DNA of 64,000 nucleotides from Phycisphaerales bacterium (GTDB lineage: Bacteria > Planctomycetota > Phycisphaerae > Phycisphaerales > JAGLTS01), in contig JAGLTS010000049.1 in NCBI GenBank assembly GCA_023135165.1, positions 36,322 to 100,321 of the forward strand. The letters run 5' to 3'. This document shows positions 34,975 through 43,893 of this stretch, piece after piece. Under the pieces are notes generated by a model. That model ran no database searches, was not told the origin of the DNA, and worked only from the letters and a program-made list of their open reading frames with translations. Position numbers and translations under genes: made by a program. The first letter of the stretch is position 1, and every line of letters starts with the position of its first letter.

Positions 34975-35797
34975 CGGGCACATCGCTCGGCAACGGCGCG
35001 GGTGGATACGTTGTGTGAGGCGGCTCACTGCGAAGCCTGCGGGCGATGTCAGCCAAGATGCGAGGGTCGTTCCACGCGCCCATGTGCGCCATCGTCAACG
35101 GGCAATTCGCCACCCACCACGGCCGATCTCCCGCCGGTGCCGCGTTCGCCTCACCCACCATGAAGTCACCAAGCCGAACGTAGCAGCACAGATCGTACTC
35201 CTCGCCCGCAAGTGATTCGTCAAGATCCGCAAGAAACGCCGATCCGGCGCGCATGTCGCAAGCCCGTGGATCAAGCGGGGCAAGACCGGCTGTGCGGGCG
35301 CCGCGATGCGGTGATGCGATCGCGAAGAGCCGGGCGATGCGCAGCCGCTTGCCTCCATCATCGCGCGCACGCGACGCATACCGCGCCGCTAACCCGCCCA
35401 TCGAGAAGCCGATCACGTCCACTTCGGTCGTCCACGCCGGATCATCGCAAGGCGCCGCCCGCTCAACCGCATCAATCAGCCGATCACGACACGCGTCGAA
35501 AGAACATGTCAGGAAGAACTGCGCCGGAATCGTCACCGCATCGTCATCGGTGAGATCCCGCATCCGCCTGGAGAGCAGGCCCGGCACAAAGCCCGGATCG
35601 GCGTACCCACCCGCCACAACGATCGGCCGGTCCGCCGCAATGGGCGATTCGGCCATCCTGTCAAGATCCGCCTCCGCATCGGCGACAGTCAGCGGAAACG
35701 AAGGGTTCATCGGCACATCGGGGTTGCACCCGGTCAGCGCAAGTGACAGCGCACATGCCGCCGCTGCGATCATCAAGCTCCGAGCTGCACATCTCAT
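34961..35797 (-). CDS. Alpha/beta-hydrolase lipoprotein
   Basis: A 278-residue protein starting at ATG 35797 (the frame opens at GTG 35827). The leader has MIAAAACALSLALTGC, a lipobox, so the protein is membrane-anchored outside the cytoplasm. The hydrolase part has IVVAGGYADPGFVPG and the nucleophile elbow GFSMGGLAARYAS (Ser), then IASPHRGARTAG and a possible catalytic His at LTMAHMG. It resembles PGAP1/lipase-class enzymes. The substrate is unknown. It overlaps the convergent asparaginase-like gene by 14 bp. Confidence 0.75.
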   Translation of the reverse strand: MRCAARSLMIAAAACALSLALTGCNPDVPMNPSFPLTVADAEADLDRMAESPIAADRPIVVAGGYADPGFVPGLLSRRMRDLTDDDAVTIPAQFFLTCSFDACRDRLIDAVERAAPCDDPAWTTEVDVIGFSMGGLAARYASRARDDGGKRLRIARLFAIASPHRGARTAGLAPLDPRACDMRAGSAFLADLDESLAGEEYDLCCYVRLGDFMVGEANAAPAGDRPWWVANCPLTMAHMGAWNDPRILADIARRLRSEPPHTTYPPAPLPSDVPVSDP

Positions 35798-35898
35798 TCG
35801 CCAAGCCCATCCGTTGTTCCGCAGCACGATGCTCGCACCTTACCTCACCGGGCCGTGCGTATCCACGCCATGACGACAAGATGCGCAGCGGGTCAAGC

Positions 35899-35929
35899 GA
35901 ACCCCGCGTTGCCACGCGGGGCTGGGATG
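35899..35929 (-). repeat. REP-like hairpin element, copy 2 (inverted)
   Basis: Read on the minus strand this is CATCCCAG, then CCCCGCG-TGGCAA-CGCGGGG, then TTC: an 8-bp stem if the T/A closing pair is counted. It has the same loop and flanks as the copies at 31753 and 36026 and faces the latter, about 115 bp away. Confidence 0.78.
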
Positions 35930-36025
35930 GGGCTTGGCTCGCCATCTCAGAAAACGCGCATAAGGGTCAGGCGTTCCGCCCGGAGGGATCGGAAGTTGCC
36001 CCTTCTCGGTTTCGCCCACTGCGCG

Positions 36026-36058
36026 CACATCATAGCCTCGCCTGGCAAGGCGAGGTTC
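36026..36058 (+). repeat. REP-like hairpin element, copy 3
   Basis: CACATCATAG precedes the stem CCTCGCC / GGCGAGG around TGGCAA and is followed by GGTTC. Relative to copy 1 one C-G pair is replaced by T-A, keeping the stem. It ends about 20 bp before the 3' end of mtfA and pairs with the inverted copy at 35899-35929. Confidence 0.8.
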
Positions 36059-36078
36059 TTCGTCCAGGCTCTACTTCA

Positions 36079-36843
36079 TCAGGGCGATGTGCGATTCCAC
36101 GCTGCTGGGTCTTGCTGGTAGAACCGCATCATCTGTTCGTACAACTCCGGATGATGCCCACGCAGGTCGATCGGCTGCTCGAAGAACGCTTCGGTGACGA
36201 CGGCGAAGAACTCAGCTGGCTCCTCGGCGCCGTATGGGTCCAAGAGCGTCGGCCGATCGCGCTTGACATCGTCGATCAACTGTTTGTATGCGGTGCTGAA
36301 GACGCGCGGCCACGTGTCGTACATCGACCGGTCCGAGAGCATCGGTGCGCCATCGGTCTCGCCGGACTCAGCATCCAGTTGATGCGCGAACTCGTGCAGC
36401 ACGATGTTCCAGCCGTCCGTCGCCTGGCGAACTTCATCCCATGAGAGCACGATGGCGCCGTCATCCCATGATTCGCCGTGACGTTCATCCGTCTCTTCAA
36501 TCACCGTGCCATCCGGCTGCTCTTCCGCTTCGTGCACGACATAGTCGCCGGGGTAGACGAGGATCGATCGCAGCAAGGGGTAGTTGTCCGTATCGCGGTG
36601 CAGCAGGAGCAGGCATGCGTAGGCGGCGATCGTGATGCGAATCTCATCGGTGATCGTCAGTCCGCCGCAGCCCTCGAAGCGTTTTTCGTGCAGGAAGATG
36701 TGGATGAGGCCTTGGAGTTCTCGCTGGTCGTCGCCGGCGAGCATCGTGTATTGCGGCATGTTGCGTTCGACGATCTTGCGCCACTGCTCGGGGAACGGGC
36801 GTTGTCGCAGGCGTTGTCGTCTTTTTCGCTTCAGGCCGAGCAT
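36079..36843 (-). CDS. mtfA: MtfA-type zinc peptidase
   Basis: A 254-residue cytoplasmic protein of the MtfA (DUF980) family. In enterobacteria MtfA binds the repressor Mlc and has aminopeptidase activity. Seen here: FPEQWRKIVERNMPQY, LIHIFLHEKRFEGCGGL, SILVYPGDYVV, GAIVLSWDEVRQ, the zinc-ligand motif HEFAHQLD (residues 150-157), and EFFAVVTEAFFEQP carrying the third ligand Glu. The length is normal for the family. Whether it regulates sugar uptake here is unknown, because Mlc-like repressors were not seen in this window. Confidence 0.9.
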   Translation of the reverse strand: MLGLKRKRRQRLRQRPFPEQWRKIVERNMPQYTMLAGDDQRELQGLIHIFLHEKRFEGCGGLTITDEIRITIAAYACLLLLHRDTDNYPLLRSILVYPGDYVVHEAEEQPDGTVIEETDERHGESWDDGAIVLSWDEVRQATDGWNIVLHEFAHQLDAESGETDGAPMLSDRSMYDTWPRVFSTAYKQLIDDVKRDRPTLLDPYGAEEPAEFFAVVTEAFFEQPIDLRGHHPELYEQMMRFYQQDPAAWNRTSP

Positions 36844-37167
36844 TGGTGACCTCGCTTCGCCGATTCTACGCTCGACGCCAGTTATCGGGTCGAGCGCCCG
36901 TATCCCGCTGTCGTACCGCAGCGCATTTGCGAAGCAGGGACTGGGATCGAGTCCCGACGGCTGTGCGGATGGTCCACGCCGGTCGTGTGCGTGTCTGCGC
37001 CGGACGATTCGCAGATAATTCGGGATATTTCACGCCCTTTCCTGTGCAATTCAGACATACTACACTGGTTTTGTGTCATCTGGTGGGTGGATGGACTGTC
37101 CCGTCGGTTCAGTGGGTGTGCTGATGGTGTGCCTCGGCTACCGACCGCCACGTAGGAGTATTCGGCG
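36844..37167. promoter_or_regulatory. 324-bp divergent region upstream of the LEPR protein gene
   Basis: It separates mtfA (minus) from the LEPR/CARDB protein (plus). AGGAG at 37154-37158 is nine bases before ATG 37168. An AT-rich patch near 37015-37075 contains TACACT as a possible -10, but the matching -35 is weak. No other gene is seen. Confidence 0.4.
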
Positions 37168-39351
37168 ATGTTGTTTCCCAAGACAAGAACGACTGATCGG
37201 GTTCGCCCCAACAGTCTTGCATTGACGGGGTGGCGCAGCGCGTTGACCCGGTCCGGCTCGCAGCGCCCGCTCGCGCTGGAACGGCTGGAGGATCGTCGGC
37301 TGCTCAACGGGCAACTCGACCATGTCACAGACATCGAGGTCGTGCGAGGTCAGTTCTACGACGGCCCAGGCTCGGACGCTGAGTACATCTTCATGTGCAG
37401 CGTCGAACTCGACGCGGTCGGCCTGCTCAACGGCATCACACTCACGACGCCGAACGGAACGGTCGTTCCCATCACCGACATGGACCAGTGGGCCGGCGAC
37501 GAGGAGTGGGATCTTGAAATTGAAAGCGAAGATCAAGCGGATCTGGCCAACTATGGCGACGGCATGTACACGCTCGACTTTGACTTCGTCACCGGGCCGA
37601 ACGGGCAGATCGAGGTTCTCTTTGGATTGCCCGGCTCGGGTGATCCGCTTCCCATTCCCACACAGATCCCTGAACTGACGAACCCGGTCGATGACGCGAC
37701 CGACGTTCCGCTTCAGACGACCTTCACCTGGGATGTGTTGAGCGACGCGAACGCGAACACGATCGTGTTCATGGTTGAGGATGAGACGGCGGACAGCGAC
37801 GTTGTCAATGAGATGTTCGACGATACGTCCACCACGACCTTCGGCCCGGTGGCGCTCACGCAGGATCACGAGTATGAGGTTGAACTCATCTTCGCCTACG
37901 CGGTGACCGACACGACACCGGACGGCGGAGACATCCTCGTCGCCACATTTGTCGGAATGGACACCGAGTTTGACACGATCCCAGGCCAGCCGGCCGGCGT
38001 TGATCTCGTCGGCGAGTTCGGCGCCATCAGACTGCCCGAGCAGATCGTCCCCGGCGACAAGGGCAAGGTTACCGTGATCGTCACCAACAACGGGACGGCC
38101 ACGGCGCGGGGCGCTGTGCGCGTCAACCTCTACGCATCCGACGATCAGACGCTCGACGGCAACGATGAACTCATGGCGACCGTGAGCAAGAACGTCAACC
38201 TCGCGGCAGGCAAGTCCAAGAAGTTCAACGCAAAAGTCGCCATCGCTGCCGACATCGAGCCGGGAACGTATTACATCCTCGCACAGGTTGATGCGGATGG
38301 CGCCATCGCCGAGACTGATGAAGACAATAACATCGCTGTGACCGACGGCACGGGCGAAGTGGTGTGGAAGTTCGGCACGTTCGACGGCCGGCGAAACGTC
38401 AAGTTCACCGCGGTCGATGAGAACGGCACGACCATTACGATGAGTATCAAGGGCAACGGCGAGGGCGAGCTTCTGCCCGATGAGGACACTGCCGACATCG
38501 TACTCACCGGCACGGATGCAAACTCGTCGTTTGTCGTCAAGACCAAGGGCGGGGCGGGCAACGTCGTCGTTCGCGACATCACCGTCAACGGATCGCTCAA
38601 GGCGCTCACCGCCAAGACGACCGACCTCGGCGGCGATCTCGTCGTCACGGGTAGCCTCGCCAAGCTTCAGCTCGACGATGTTGCTGACCAGCACCTGATC
38701 AGCATCGGGGCTGCGGCGAATCCGGCGCTCGGCACGAAGATCAAACTCGACGAGGTGCTTGACCTGACGCTCACCTCCGACATGCCCATCAAGAGCTTGC
38801 TTGTGAATAGCTGGCTCGATCAGGATGCGACGCCCGACCAAATCACCGCACCGTGGATCACCAAGCTCACATCCAAAGGCGATTTCGAGGCGAGCATGAC
38901 CCTCTCGGACGCGACGGTCGATTGGTCGCTCAAGAAGATGACCGTCGTCGGTCGGCTCACCGGGTCCGTCATCCGCACGGTCGGGAGTATCGGCGCGATC
39001 ACCGTCGGCGGGATCACGGATAGCATGATCTTCGCAGGCGTTCAGGATGCCGTGACCGATCTCCCGGATGTCGCGGGCGACTTCGCGAGCGAGCAGGCGA
39101 TCAGGAAGTTCACGGTCAAGCCGCCGGCGGGCGCGTTCTCGTTCGTCAATTCCATTGTCGCCGCGTGGGACATCGGCAAGATCAGCATCGGGTCGGTCAA
39201 TCCGGACAACGGAGGCACACCCTTCGGATTCGCCGCTGACAGGATCAGGCTATACATCCGGCGCGAGGGAGGGGTCACCACGCAACTGAACAAGCTCGAC
39301 GATCCCGGTATCTTCGATGAGTTGACCGACTACGGCATCCACATCATCTGA
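37168..39351 (+). CDS. LEPR-motif surface protein with CARDB domain
   Basis: A 727-residue protein. Residues about 33-46 read LALERLEDRRLLNG, a variant of the planctomycete LEPRxLL N-terminal motif found on very large secreted or surface proteins. Residues about 165-270 form an Ig-like domain (TNPVDDATDVPLQTTFTWDV). Residues about 275-400 are a CARDB adhesion-like domain (VTVIVTNNGTATARGAVRVNLY, ILAQVDADGAIAETDEDNNIAV). The C-terminal 320 residues are a repetitive beta-rich region (GNVVVRDITVNGSLKALTAK, GDLVVTGSLAKLQL, SIGAITVGGITDSMIF). Probably cell-surface structural or adhesive. A perfect palindromic terminator follows at 39396. Confidence 0.82.
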   Translation: MLFPKTRTTDRVRPNSLALTGWRSALTRSGSQRPLALERLEDRRLLNGQLDHVTDIEVVRGQFYDGPGSDAEYIFMCSVELDAVGLLNGITLTTPNGTVVPITDMDQWAGDEEWDLEIESEDQADLANYGDGMYTLDFDFVTGPNGQIEVLFGLPGSGDPLPIPTQIPELTNPVDDATDVPLQTTFTWDVLSDANANTIVFMVEDETADSDVVNEMFDDTSTTTFGPVALTQDHEYEVELIFAYAVTDTTPDGGDILVATFVGMDTEFDTIPGQPAGVDLVGEFGAIRLPEQIVPGDKGKVTVIVTNNGTATARGAVRVNLYASDDQTLDGNDELMATVSKNVNLAAGKSKKFNAKVAIAADIEPGTYYILAQVDADGAIAETDEDNNIAVTDGTGEVVWKFGTFDGRRNVKFTAVDENGTTITMSIKGNGEGELLPDEDTADIVLTGTDANSSFVVKTKGGAGNVVVRDITVNGSLKALTAKTTDLGGDLVVTGSLAKLQLDDVADQHLISIGAAANPALGTKIKLDEVLDLTLTSDMPIKSLLVNSWLDQDATPDQITAPWITKLTSKGDFEASMTLSDATVDWSLKKMTVVGRLTGSVIRTVGSIGAITVGGITDSMIFAGVQDAVTDLPDVAGDFASEQAIRKFTVKPPAGAFSFVNSIVAAWDIGKISIGSVNPDNGGTPFGFAADRIRLYIRREGGVTTQLNKLDDPGIFDELTDYGIHII

Positions 39352-39395
39352 CGCCGATCGCGCGGCGCGCGATGGTCTGAAGCGCAACACAACTC

Positions 39396-39425
39396 AAAGC
39401 CCATGGAAAGCTTTCCATGGGCTTT
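39396..39425. terminator. Bidirectional terminator, perfect 30-bp palindrome
   Basis: AAAGCCCATGGAAAG is followed directly by its exact reverse complement. It lies between two converging genes (the LEPR protein and pgk), with A and T ends on the two arms, as expected for a two-way intrinsic terminator. A near-identical palindrome sits at 51232-51261. Confidence 0.85.
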
Positions 39426-39429
39426 CTGC

Positions 39430-40641
39430 TCATGCATTGTCGAGCAATTCGAAGCTGGTGAACTTCGCGCCCTTGAGCAATTCCAGCGATGCGCCGCCGC
39501 CGGTCGAGACGTGGCTGACCTTGTCGCTCAAGCCGAACTTCTCGATCGCCGCTGCGGAGTCGCCGCCTCCGATCACCGTCGCCGCACCGTAGTTCATTGT
39601 CGCTTCAGCGCAGGCTGAGGCGACCTGCTGCGTACCGGTCGCGAAGGCGGGCCATTCAAAAACGCCCATCGGACCGTTCCAGATGACGGTCTTCGACGCT
39701 TTGATGCGCTCGACGTACAGGCCTTGCGACACAGGGCCGATGTCAAGCCCCATCCAATCCGGTTCGATGCCGCCAACGAACATCTTGATCTCGGTGTCCT
39801 TCTTGAACTCACGCCCGCAGAGATGATCGACGGGCAGGAGCAGATCACACTTGTGTGCTGCGGCGAGGTCGAGCATGCGCCGGGCGTCGTCGAGCCGATC
39901 GTGTTCAACGCGACTGTCGCCGACCTGCGTGCCGTGCGCCGCGAGGAACGTGTAGGCCATCGCGCCGCCGACCAGCAGCGAATGGATCGTGTCACCCGTC
40001 AGGAGGTTCTCGATGGCGCCGATTTTCTCAGCGACCTTCGCGCCGCCGAGCACTGCTGTGAACGGCTGGACGGGGTCGGCGAGCAGATCGCTCAGGTACT
40101 GGATCTCCCGTTCAACGAGCGACCCGCAGACGCGAGGCTTGCCCTCCATCGCGCGTGGGACCGCCACCATGGATGCGTGCTCGCGGTGGCACGTGCCGAA
40201 CGCGTTGTTGCAGTAGATGTCGCCGTAGGCAGCGAGCTTCGCAGCGAAGTCGGTGTCGCCTTTCTTCTCACCTTTGTGGAAGCGGAGGTTCTCAAGGAGC
40301 GCGACCTCGCCGTTGCGCAGGTTGCGTACCGCCGCGGCTGCATCGTCATCGACGCAGTCCTTGCTGGGGAAGATGACGGGCAGGCTGAGCAACTCGCCGA
40401 GCCGATCCGCAGCGGGCTTGAGCGTGAACGCCTCCTCGTATCCCTCACCCTTGGGCCTGCCGAGGTGGCTGATGAGAACAAGGCGACCGCCCCGCTCCAG
40501 GACATCCTTGATCGAGGGAAGCGCCATCGTGATTCTGCGATCGTCGGTGATCATCTTTCCGTCGAGGGGGACGTTGAAATCGACGCGCATCAGGATGCAC
40601 TTGTCAGCCACATCGGTTGACGCAATTGTCTTCTTCGCCAT
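39430..40641 (-). CDS. pgk: Phosphoglycerate kinase
   Basis: A 403-residue glycolytic enzyme moving phosphate from 1,3-bisphosphoglycerate to ADP. Motifs: RVDFNVPLDGKMITDDRRI, SHLGRPKGEGYEEAFTLKPAADRL, LLENLRFHKGEKK, DIYCNNAFGTCHREHAS, AVLGGAKVAEKIGAIENLL, VIWNGPMGVFEWPAFATGT and GGGDSAAAIEKFGLSDKVSHVSTGGGASLELL. ATG 40641 gives MAKKTIAS, typical of the family, with GGGA about nine bases upstream; ATG 40650 is an alternative three codons earlier. The longer frame to 40836 is not supported. Confidence 0.97.
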   Translation of the reverse strand: MAKKTIASTDVADKCILMRVDFNVPLDGKMITDDRRITMALPSIKDVLERGGRLVLISHLGRPKGEGYEEAFTLKPAADRLGELLSLPVIFPSKDCVDDDAAAAVRNLRNGEVALLENLRFHKGEKKGDTDFAAKLAAYGDIYCNNAFGTCHREHASMVAVPRAMEGKPRVCGSLVEREIQYLSDLLADPVQPFTAVLGGAKVAEKIGAIENLLTGDTIHSLLVGGAMAYTFLAAHGTQVGDSRVEHDRLDDARRMLDLAAAHKCDLLLPVDHLCGREFKKDTEIKMFVGGIEPDWMGLDIGPVSQGLYVERIKASKTVIWNGPMGVFEWPAFATGTQQVASACAEATMNYGAATVIGGGDSAAAIEKFGLSDKVSHVSTGGGASLELLKGAKFTSFELLDNA

Positions 40642-40853
40642 CTTTGCCATTCCCGTATATGTGATGATGTGCACGACACTGAACCGCGACGATTGTACAG
40701 GGAGCACGGTCGTAACGAGTCTCGGAAAGAGCAGGCCCGGCGGTTCGGTCCAACCAACGGTAGACTGCACGGCTTGCATGCGCAACGCCCGGTCATGTTG
40801 TGGACGGGGCGCAACCGTTTCGCCTTTGCCGCGCATTGCGGGAAGATGGACAC

Positions 40854-41831
40854 ATGATCCTCCCTGTGCCGAGCGCCCATGACCTGCTCCGCATCGCCCC
40901 GTTGCTCGGGGTCGGGCTGGTTGCGAGCATCCTGCTGGTCACGTGGCGACTCATCAGCGCGATGATCCACCCGCCCCGCCGATCGTACTCGTGGGCTGTG
41001 GCGCACAACCAGCCGGGCGACCCGGGCGAAGTCAGCTCGGACCCGCCCCGGTTCGACGAGTTCACATTCGCAGGCGTCCGTGAGCGTGAGTTGCCCGCAT
41101 GGACGATTCACAACGATGCCGATCCGCAAGGCCCGACTGTTGTCATCACGCACGGCTGGGGGGAATCGCGCGTCACGAGCCTGCCCGTTGCGGTGCTGCT
41201 CTTACCTCACGTCGGCCGAGTCGTCCTGTGGGACATGCCGGGCCACGGCGATGCCAAGGGGATCAGCAGGCTCGGCGCGACCGAACCGGATGACCTGCTG
41301 CGACTGCTCGATTCGCTCGCCGGTCCTGACTTCGACGATCGGCCGATTGTGCTCTGCGGCTCCTCGATGGGCGCGGGCGTCTCGATCGCAGCGGCTGCAC
41401 GGACCCGTGACACGCGCCTGGCGGGTGTCATCGCTGAGGGTGTGTCGCGCACGATTCATCAGCCCGCCCGGAGAATACTCCAGATTCATGGCCAGCCCTG
41501 GCGCGTCGCTGGCCGACTCTCCCTTGCCTACCTCGCCCTGGCGTTCGGTCGACCGGGCCGGCTCGATTGTGCTCGATACGCTGCGGAGTTGTCGGTTCCC
41601 CTGCTCATCCTGCACGGGAGCGAAGATCGGGTCTGCTCAGCGGATGACGGGCGCGCGATCGCCGATGCGGCACAGCGAGGCCGATTCGTCGAGCTTTCCG
41701 GCGCGGGGCATGACGATGCGCGCGATGCTTGCTGTGGGCCGTACATCGAGGCGATCCGCTCGCTGCTTGCCGATGCGGTGCTGCGGTACTCACCCTCACC
41801 CACACCTTGTGAGAGTAGCGCCAGAGCGTAG
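40854..41831 (+). CDS. Membrane-anchored alpha/beta hydrolase
   Basis: A 325-residue protein starting MILPVPSAHDLLRIAP. One N-terminal transmembrane segment (LLGVGLVASILLVTWRLISAMI) anchors it. The hydrolase has THGWGESRV (oxyanion region), VVLWDMPGHGDAKG, the nucleophile elbow CGSSMGAGVS (Ser), LLILHGSEDRVCSADDG with the acid Asp, and ELSGAGHDDA with the catalytic His. The substrate is unknown. GGAAG lies shortly before the start. The upstream codons from 40800 are probably not translated. Confidence 0.82.
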   Translation: MILPVPSAHDLLRIAPLLGVGLVASILLVTWRLISAMIHPPRRSYSWAVAHNQPGDPGEVSSDPPRFDEFTFAGVRERELPAWTIHNDADPQGPTVVITHGWGESRVTSLPVAVLLLPHVGRVVLWDMPGHGDAKGISRLGATEPDDLLRLLDSLAGPDFDDRPIVLCGSSMGAGVSIAAAARTRDTRLAGVIAEGVSRTIHQPARRILQIHGQPWRVAGRLSLAYLALAFGRPGRLDCARYAAELSVPLLILHGSEDRVCSADDGRAIADAAQRGRFVELSGAGHDDARDACCGPYIEAIRSLLADAVLRYSPSPTPCESSARA

Positions 41832-41968
41832 TCACGCCGGGGGACCGCTGGCGAGGACGCCGCGGCTCGCTTCGATACGCCCGAGCACCAGCGCGGTATG
41901 TTGATGCATGATTCTCCATCGCGCGGCGTTTCGTGTACTTTGCACAGGTGATGACCCAGGAATCCACC

Positions 41969-42586
41969 ATGAGCAGGGAGCGTGTTGCGATCGAAGAGAA
42001 GCCCAACCAGCCCGACGAACATGACGATGCACCCACAACGGATGCCCCGGATGATGAGGCGCAGCTTGAGCAGCGCATCGAAGCGGTCCTCCTGAGCCTG
42101 GAGAAGCCCGCCACCACGGGCAAGCTCGCGGAGTGGCTCGACATCGGCGTCGAAGATGGCGGCAGCGACGCGATCAACGCAGCCATTGCCGACCTCAACA
42201 ACCAGTACGAGCATGCGGGCAGGTCGTTCCGCATCGAGCGCGTGGCGGGCGGCTGGCAGATCCGCACGCTCGCTAAGTTCGCTGAGACGCTCGTCAAGGT
42301 CCGCCAGACGCGCAACGAAGGCAGGCTGTCACAGGCAGCCCTCGAAACGCTCGCCATCGTCTCCTATCGCCAACCGATCCTCCGTGCCGACATCGAAGCG
42401 ATCCGCGGCGTCGCGTGCGGCGAGGTGCTGCGAGGTCTGATGGAACGCAGGCTCGTCAAGATCGTCGGACGCGCGGAGGAACTCGGCAGGCCGATGCTCT
42501 ATGGAACCACACAGCGCTTCCTTGAGGTGTTCGGCCTCTCATCGCTCAAGGATCTCCCACAGGCCTCGGACTTGCGCCCGGTCTGA
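41969..42586 (+). CDS. scpB: Segregation and condensation protein B
   Basis: A 205-residue protein that with ScpA and SMC condenses and separates chromosomes. Two winged-helix domains: LEQRIEAVLLSLEKPATTGKLAEWLDI and AALETLAIVSYRQPILRADIEAIRGVACGEVLRGLMERRLVKIVGRAEELGRPMLYGTT, with the typical GRPxLYGTT end. ATG 41969 has AGGA seven bases upstream; ATG 41951 and GTG 41933 are alternatives. No scpA is next to it, which is unusual because the two are often adjacent. Confidence 0.93.
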   Translation: MSRERVAIEEKPNQPDEHDDAPTTDAPDDEAQLEQRIEAVLLSLEKPATTGKLAEWLDIGVEDGGSDAINAAIADLNNQYEHAGRSFRIERVAGGWQIRTLAKFAETLVKVRQTRNEGRLSQAALETLAIVSYRQPILRADIEAIRGVACGEVLRGLMERRLVKIVGRAEELGRPMLYGTTQRFLEVFGLSSLKDLPQASDLRPV

Positions 42587-42619
42587 TCCCGTTGCCCACG
42601 CGCTCGCAGGAGTTACGCG

Positions 42620-43093
42620 ATGAAACAACCTCACACTCGATTCGCTTCGGCGCGCCGGCTCGGCGCTGTGCTTCTGCTTCTTGGCGCGCTCGCCCTGCCG
42701 GGGTGCGCCGGCCCGGTCCTGCGCGCCAAGGTCATCGAAGCGGATGTCAGCTTCGTTCTCATCGTCCCCCGCGACGATCCGAGGCTCGAAGATCCGGGTA
42801 TCGCGAACGTCACTGTCGCCATCACGTCAGATCCAAACAGCCTCGGCCGACAGACGATCGGCACGGCTGTGACCGACGGTTTCGGCGAGATGAGCATGAA
42901 CATCGAGCTGCCGCTTGCGGGCTTGGCGCGGTACGAGATCGGCGTTGTCGCGCGCAAGCAGGGTTACACGCAGACAACCGGCGACTTCCTGCTCCCGGCT
43001 GACAACCAAGTTGTGCTCATCTTCATGCGATCCGGGCGCGACACACACCGCAGCGAAGAAGACCTCCGCGACACCGCTGACCAATACCGTTAG
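42620..43093 (+). CDS. Small lipoprotein of unknown function
   Basis: A 157-residue protein with a lipoprotein leader (GAVLLLLGALALPGC, lipobox). The mature part reads IEADVSFVLIVPRDDPRLEDPGIANVTVAITSDP followed by a carboxypeptidase-regulatory-like beta pattern (GTAVTDGFGEMSMNIELPL, RYEIGVVARKQGYTQTTGDF). This resembles a transthyretin/CarboxypepD_reg fold. AGGAG is found eight to twelve bases before the start. It is 33 bp after scpB and probably co-transcribed with it and the methyltransferase gene. Confidence 0.72.
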   Translation: MKQPHTRFASARRLGAVLLLLGALALPGCAGPVLRAKVIEADVSFVLIVPRDDPRLEDPGIANVTVAITSDPNSLGRQTIGTAVTDGFGEMSMNIELPLAGLARYEIGVVARKQGYTQTTGDFLLPADNQVVLIFMRSGRDTHRSEEDLRDTADQYR

Positions 43094-43110
43094 ATGCACC
43101 GCTCACCACC

Positions 43111-43791
43111 ATGACCGACCGCCACGAAGACTGGTTCCCGCTCGATCCGGAGCAGCACGAGCGTCAGATCGCGGCGCTGCGGCGATTGCCGGTCGGTGGG
43201 CGGATCCTCGACCTCGGCTGCGGTGACGGTCGCGTGCTCGTCCCGCTTGTCGAGTCCGGCCACCGCGTTGTCGGCGTCGATTGGGACGGCTTGGCGCTGG
43301 ATGCGTGTCGCGCACAGCTTCCGGATGCGAACGTCGAACTGCTTGAGGCTGACATCTTCTCGGGTGATTGGCCCGCGCGCTTCGAGGGCGCTTTCGAGAC
43401 GATCCTGTGCCTGGGCAACACATTCCTGCTGTTGCACGACACCAGCCGGGCCGGCCGATTCATGCGAAGCGTGCGAGCGTTGCTCATGCCGGGCGGCGTG
43501 TTCCACATCGACGCTCTCTGCCACGAACTGTGGCGGGAGGTCGCTGAGGGCTTCTGGCAGACGGGCGTGTCGGAGGATGGCTCGATGCAGCTCATCTGGC
43601 AGCCCGGCGACAACGTGATCGCGCTGCGGCACGGCGGCGAGGTTATGCCCGATGATGACACGATCAGACCGGCCGACCGGCTCTACCGGATCTGGTCGCT
43701 CGGCGAGATCGCGCTGCTCTGCGAATTATCGGGGTTTGATGGGCCGATTGTGGACACGCAGGCGCATCTGATCGGCATGACACGCCCTTGA
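43111..43791 (+). CDS. Class I SAM-dependent methyltransferase
   Basis: A 226-residue cytoplasmic enzyme. SAM-binding motifs: GGRILDLGCGDGRVLVPL (motif I), VVGVDWDGLALDACRAQL, NVELLEADIF, and FETILCLGNTFLLLHD. The ending FDGPIVDTQAHLIGMTRP is typical of small Methyltransf_25-type enzymes. The substrate cannot be inferred. It is 17 bp after the lipoprotein gene. Confidence 0.83.
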   Translation: MTDRHEDWFPLDPEQHERQIAALRRLPVGGRILDLGCGDGRVLVPLVESGHRVVGVDWDGLALDACRAQLPDANVELLEADIFSGDWPARFEGAFETILCLGNTFLLLHDTSRAGRFMRSVRALLMPGGVFHIDALCHELWREVAEGFWQTGVSEDGSMQLIWQPGDNVIALRHGGEVMPDDDTIRPADRLYRIWSLGEIALLCELSGFDGPIVDTQAHLIGMTRP

Positions 43792-43881
43792 GGCTCTGAA
43801 AGCAGCGTCCTTCCCCGCGTGCGGTGAAGACCAGCCCTTCTCCAGTCGATACCAGCGACAGCATCCTCGCATGCTCTGAAC

Positions 43882-43887
43882 AGGAGG
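43882..43887 (+). promoter_or_regulatory. Strong Shine-Dalgarno fixing a TTG start
   Basis: AGGAGG stands six bases before TTG 43894, the only start that fits the conserved N-terminal region of the PilZ protein. The pairing decides an otherwise weak start codon. Confidence 0.75.
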
Positions 43888-43893
43888 AAGGCA

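Noticed and set aside
37138..38841. A 567-codon minus-strand frame
   Set aside because: It is antisense to the LEPR/CARDB surface protein, has no family motif, and shows the Arg/Val/Asp-rich composition of a codon-complement frame.
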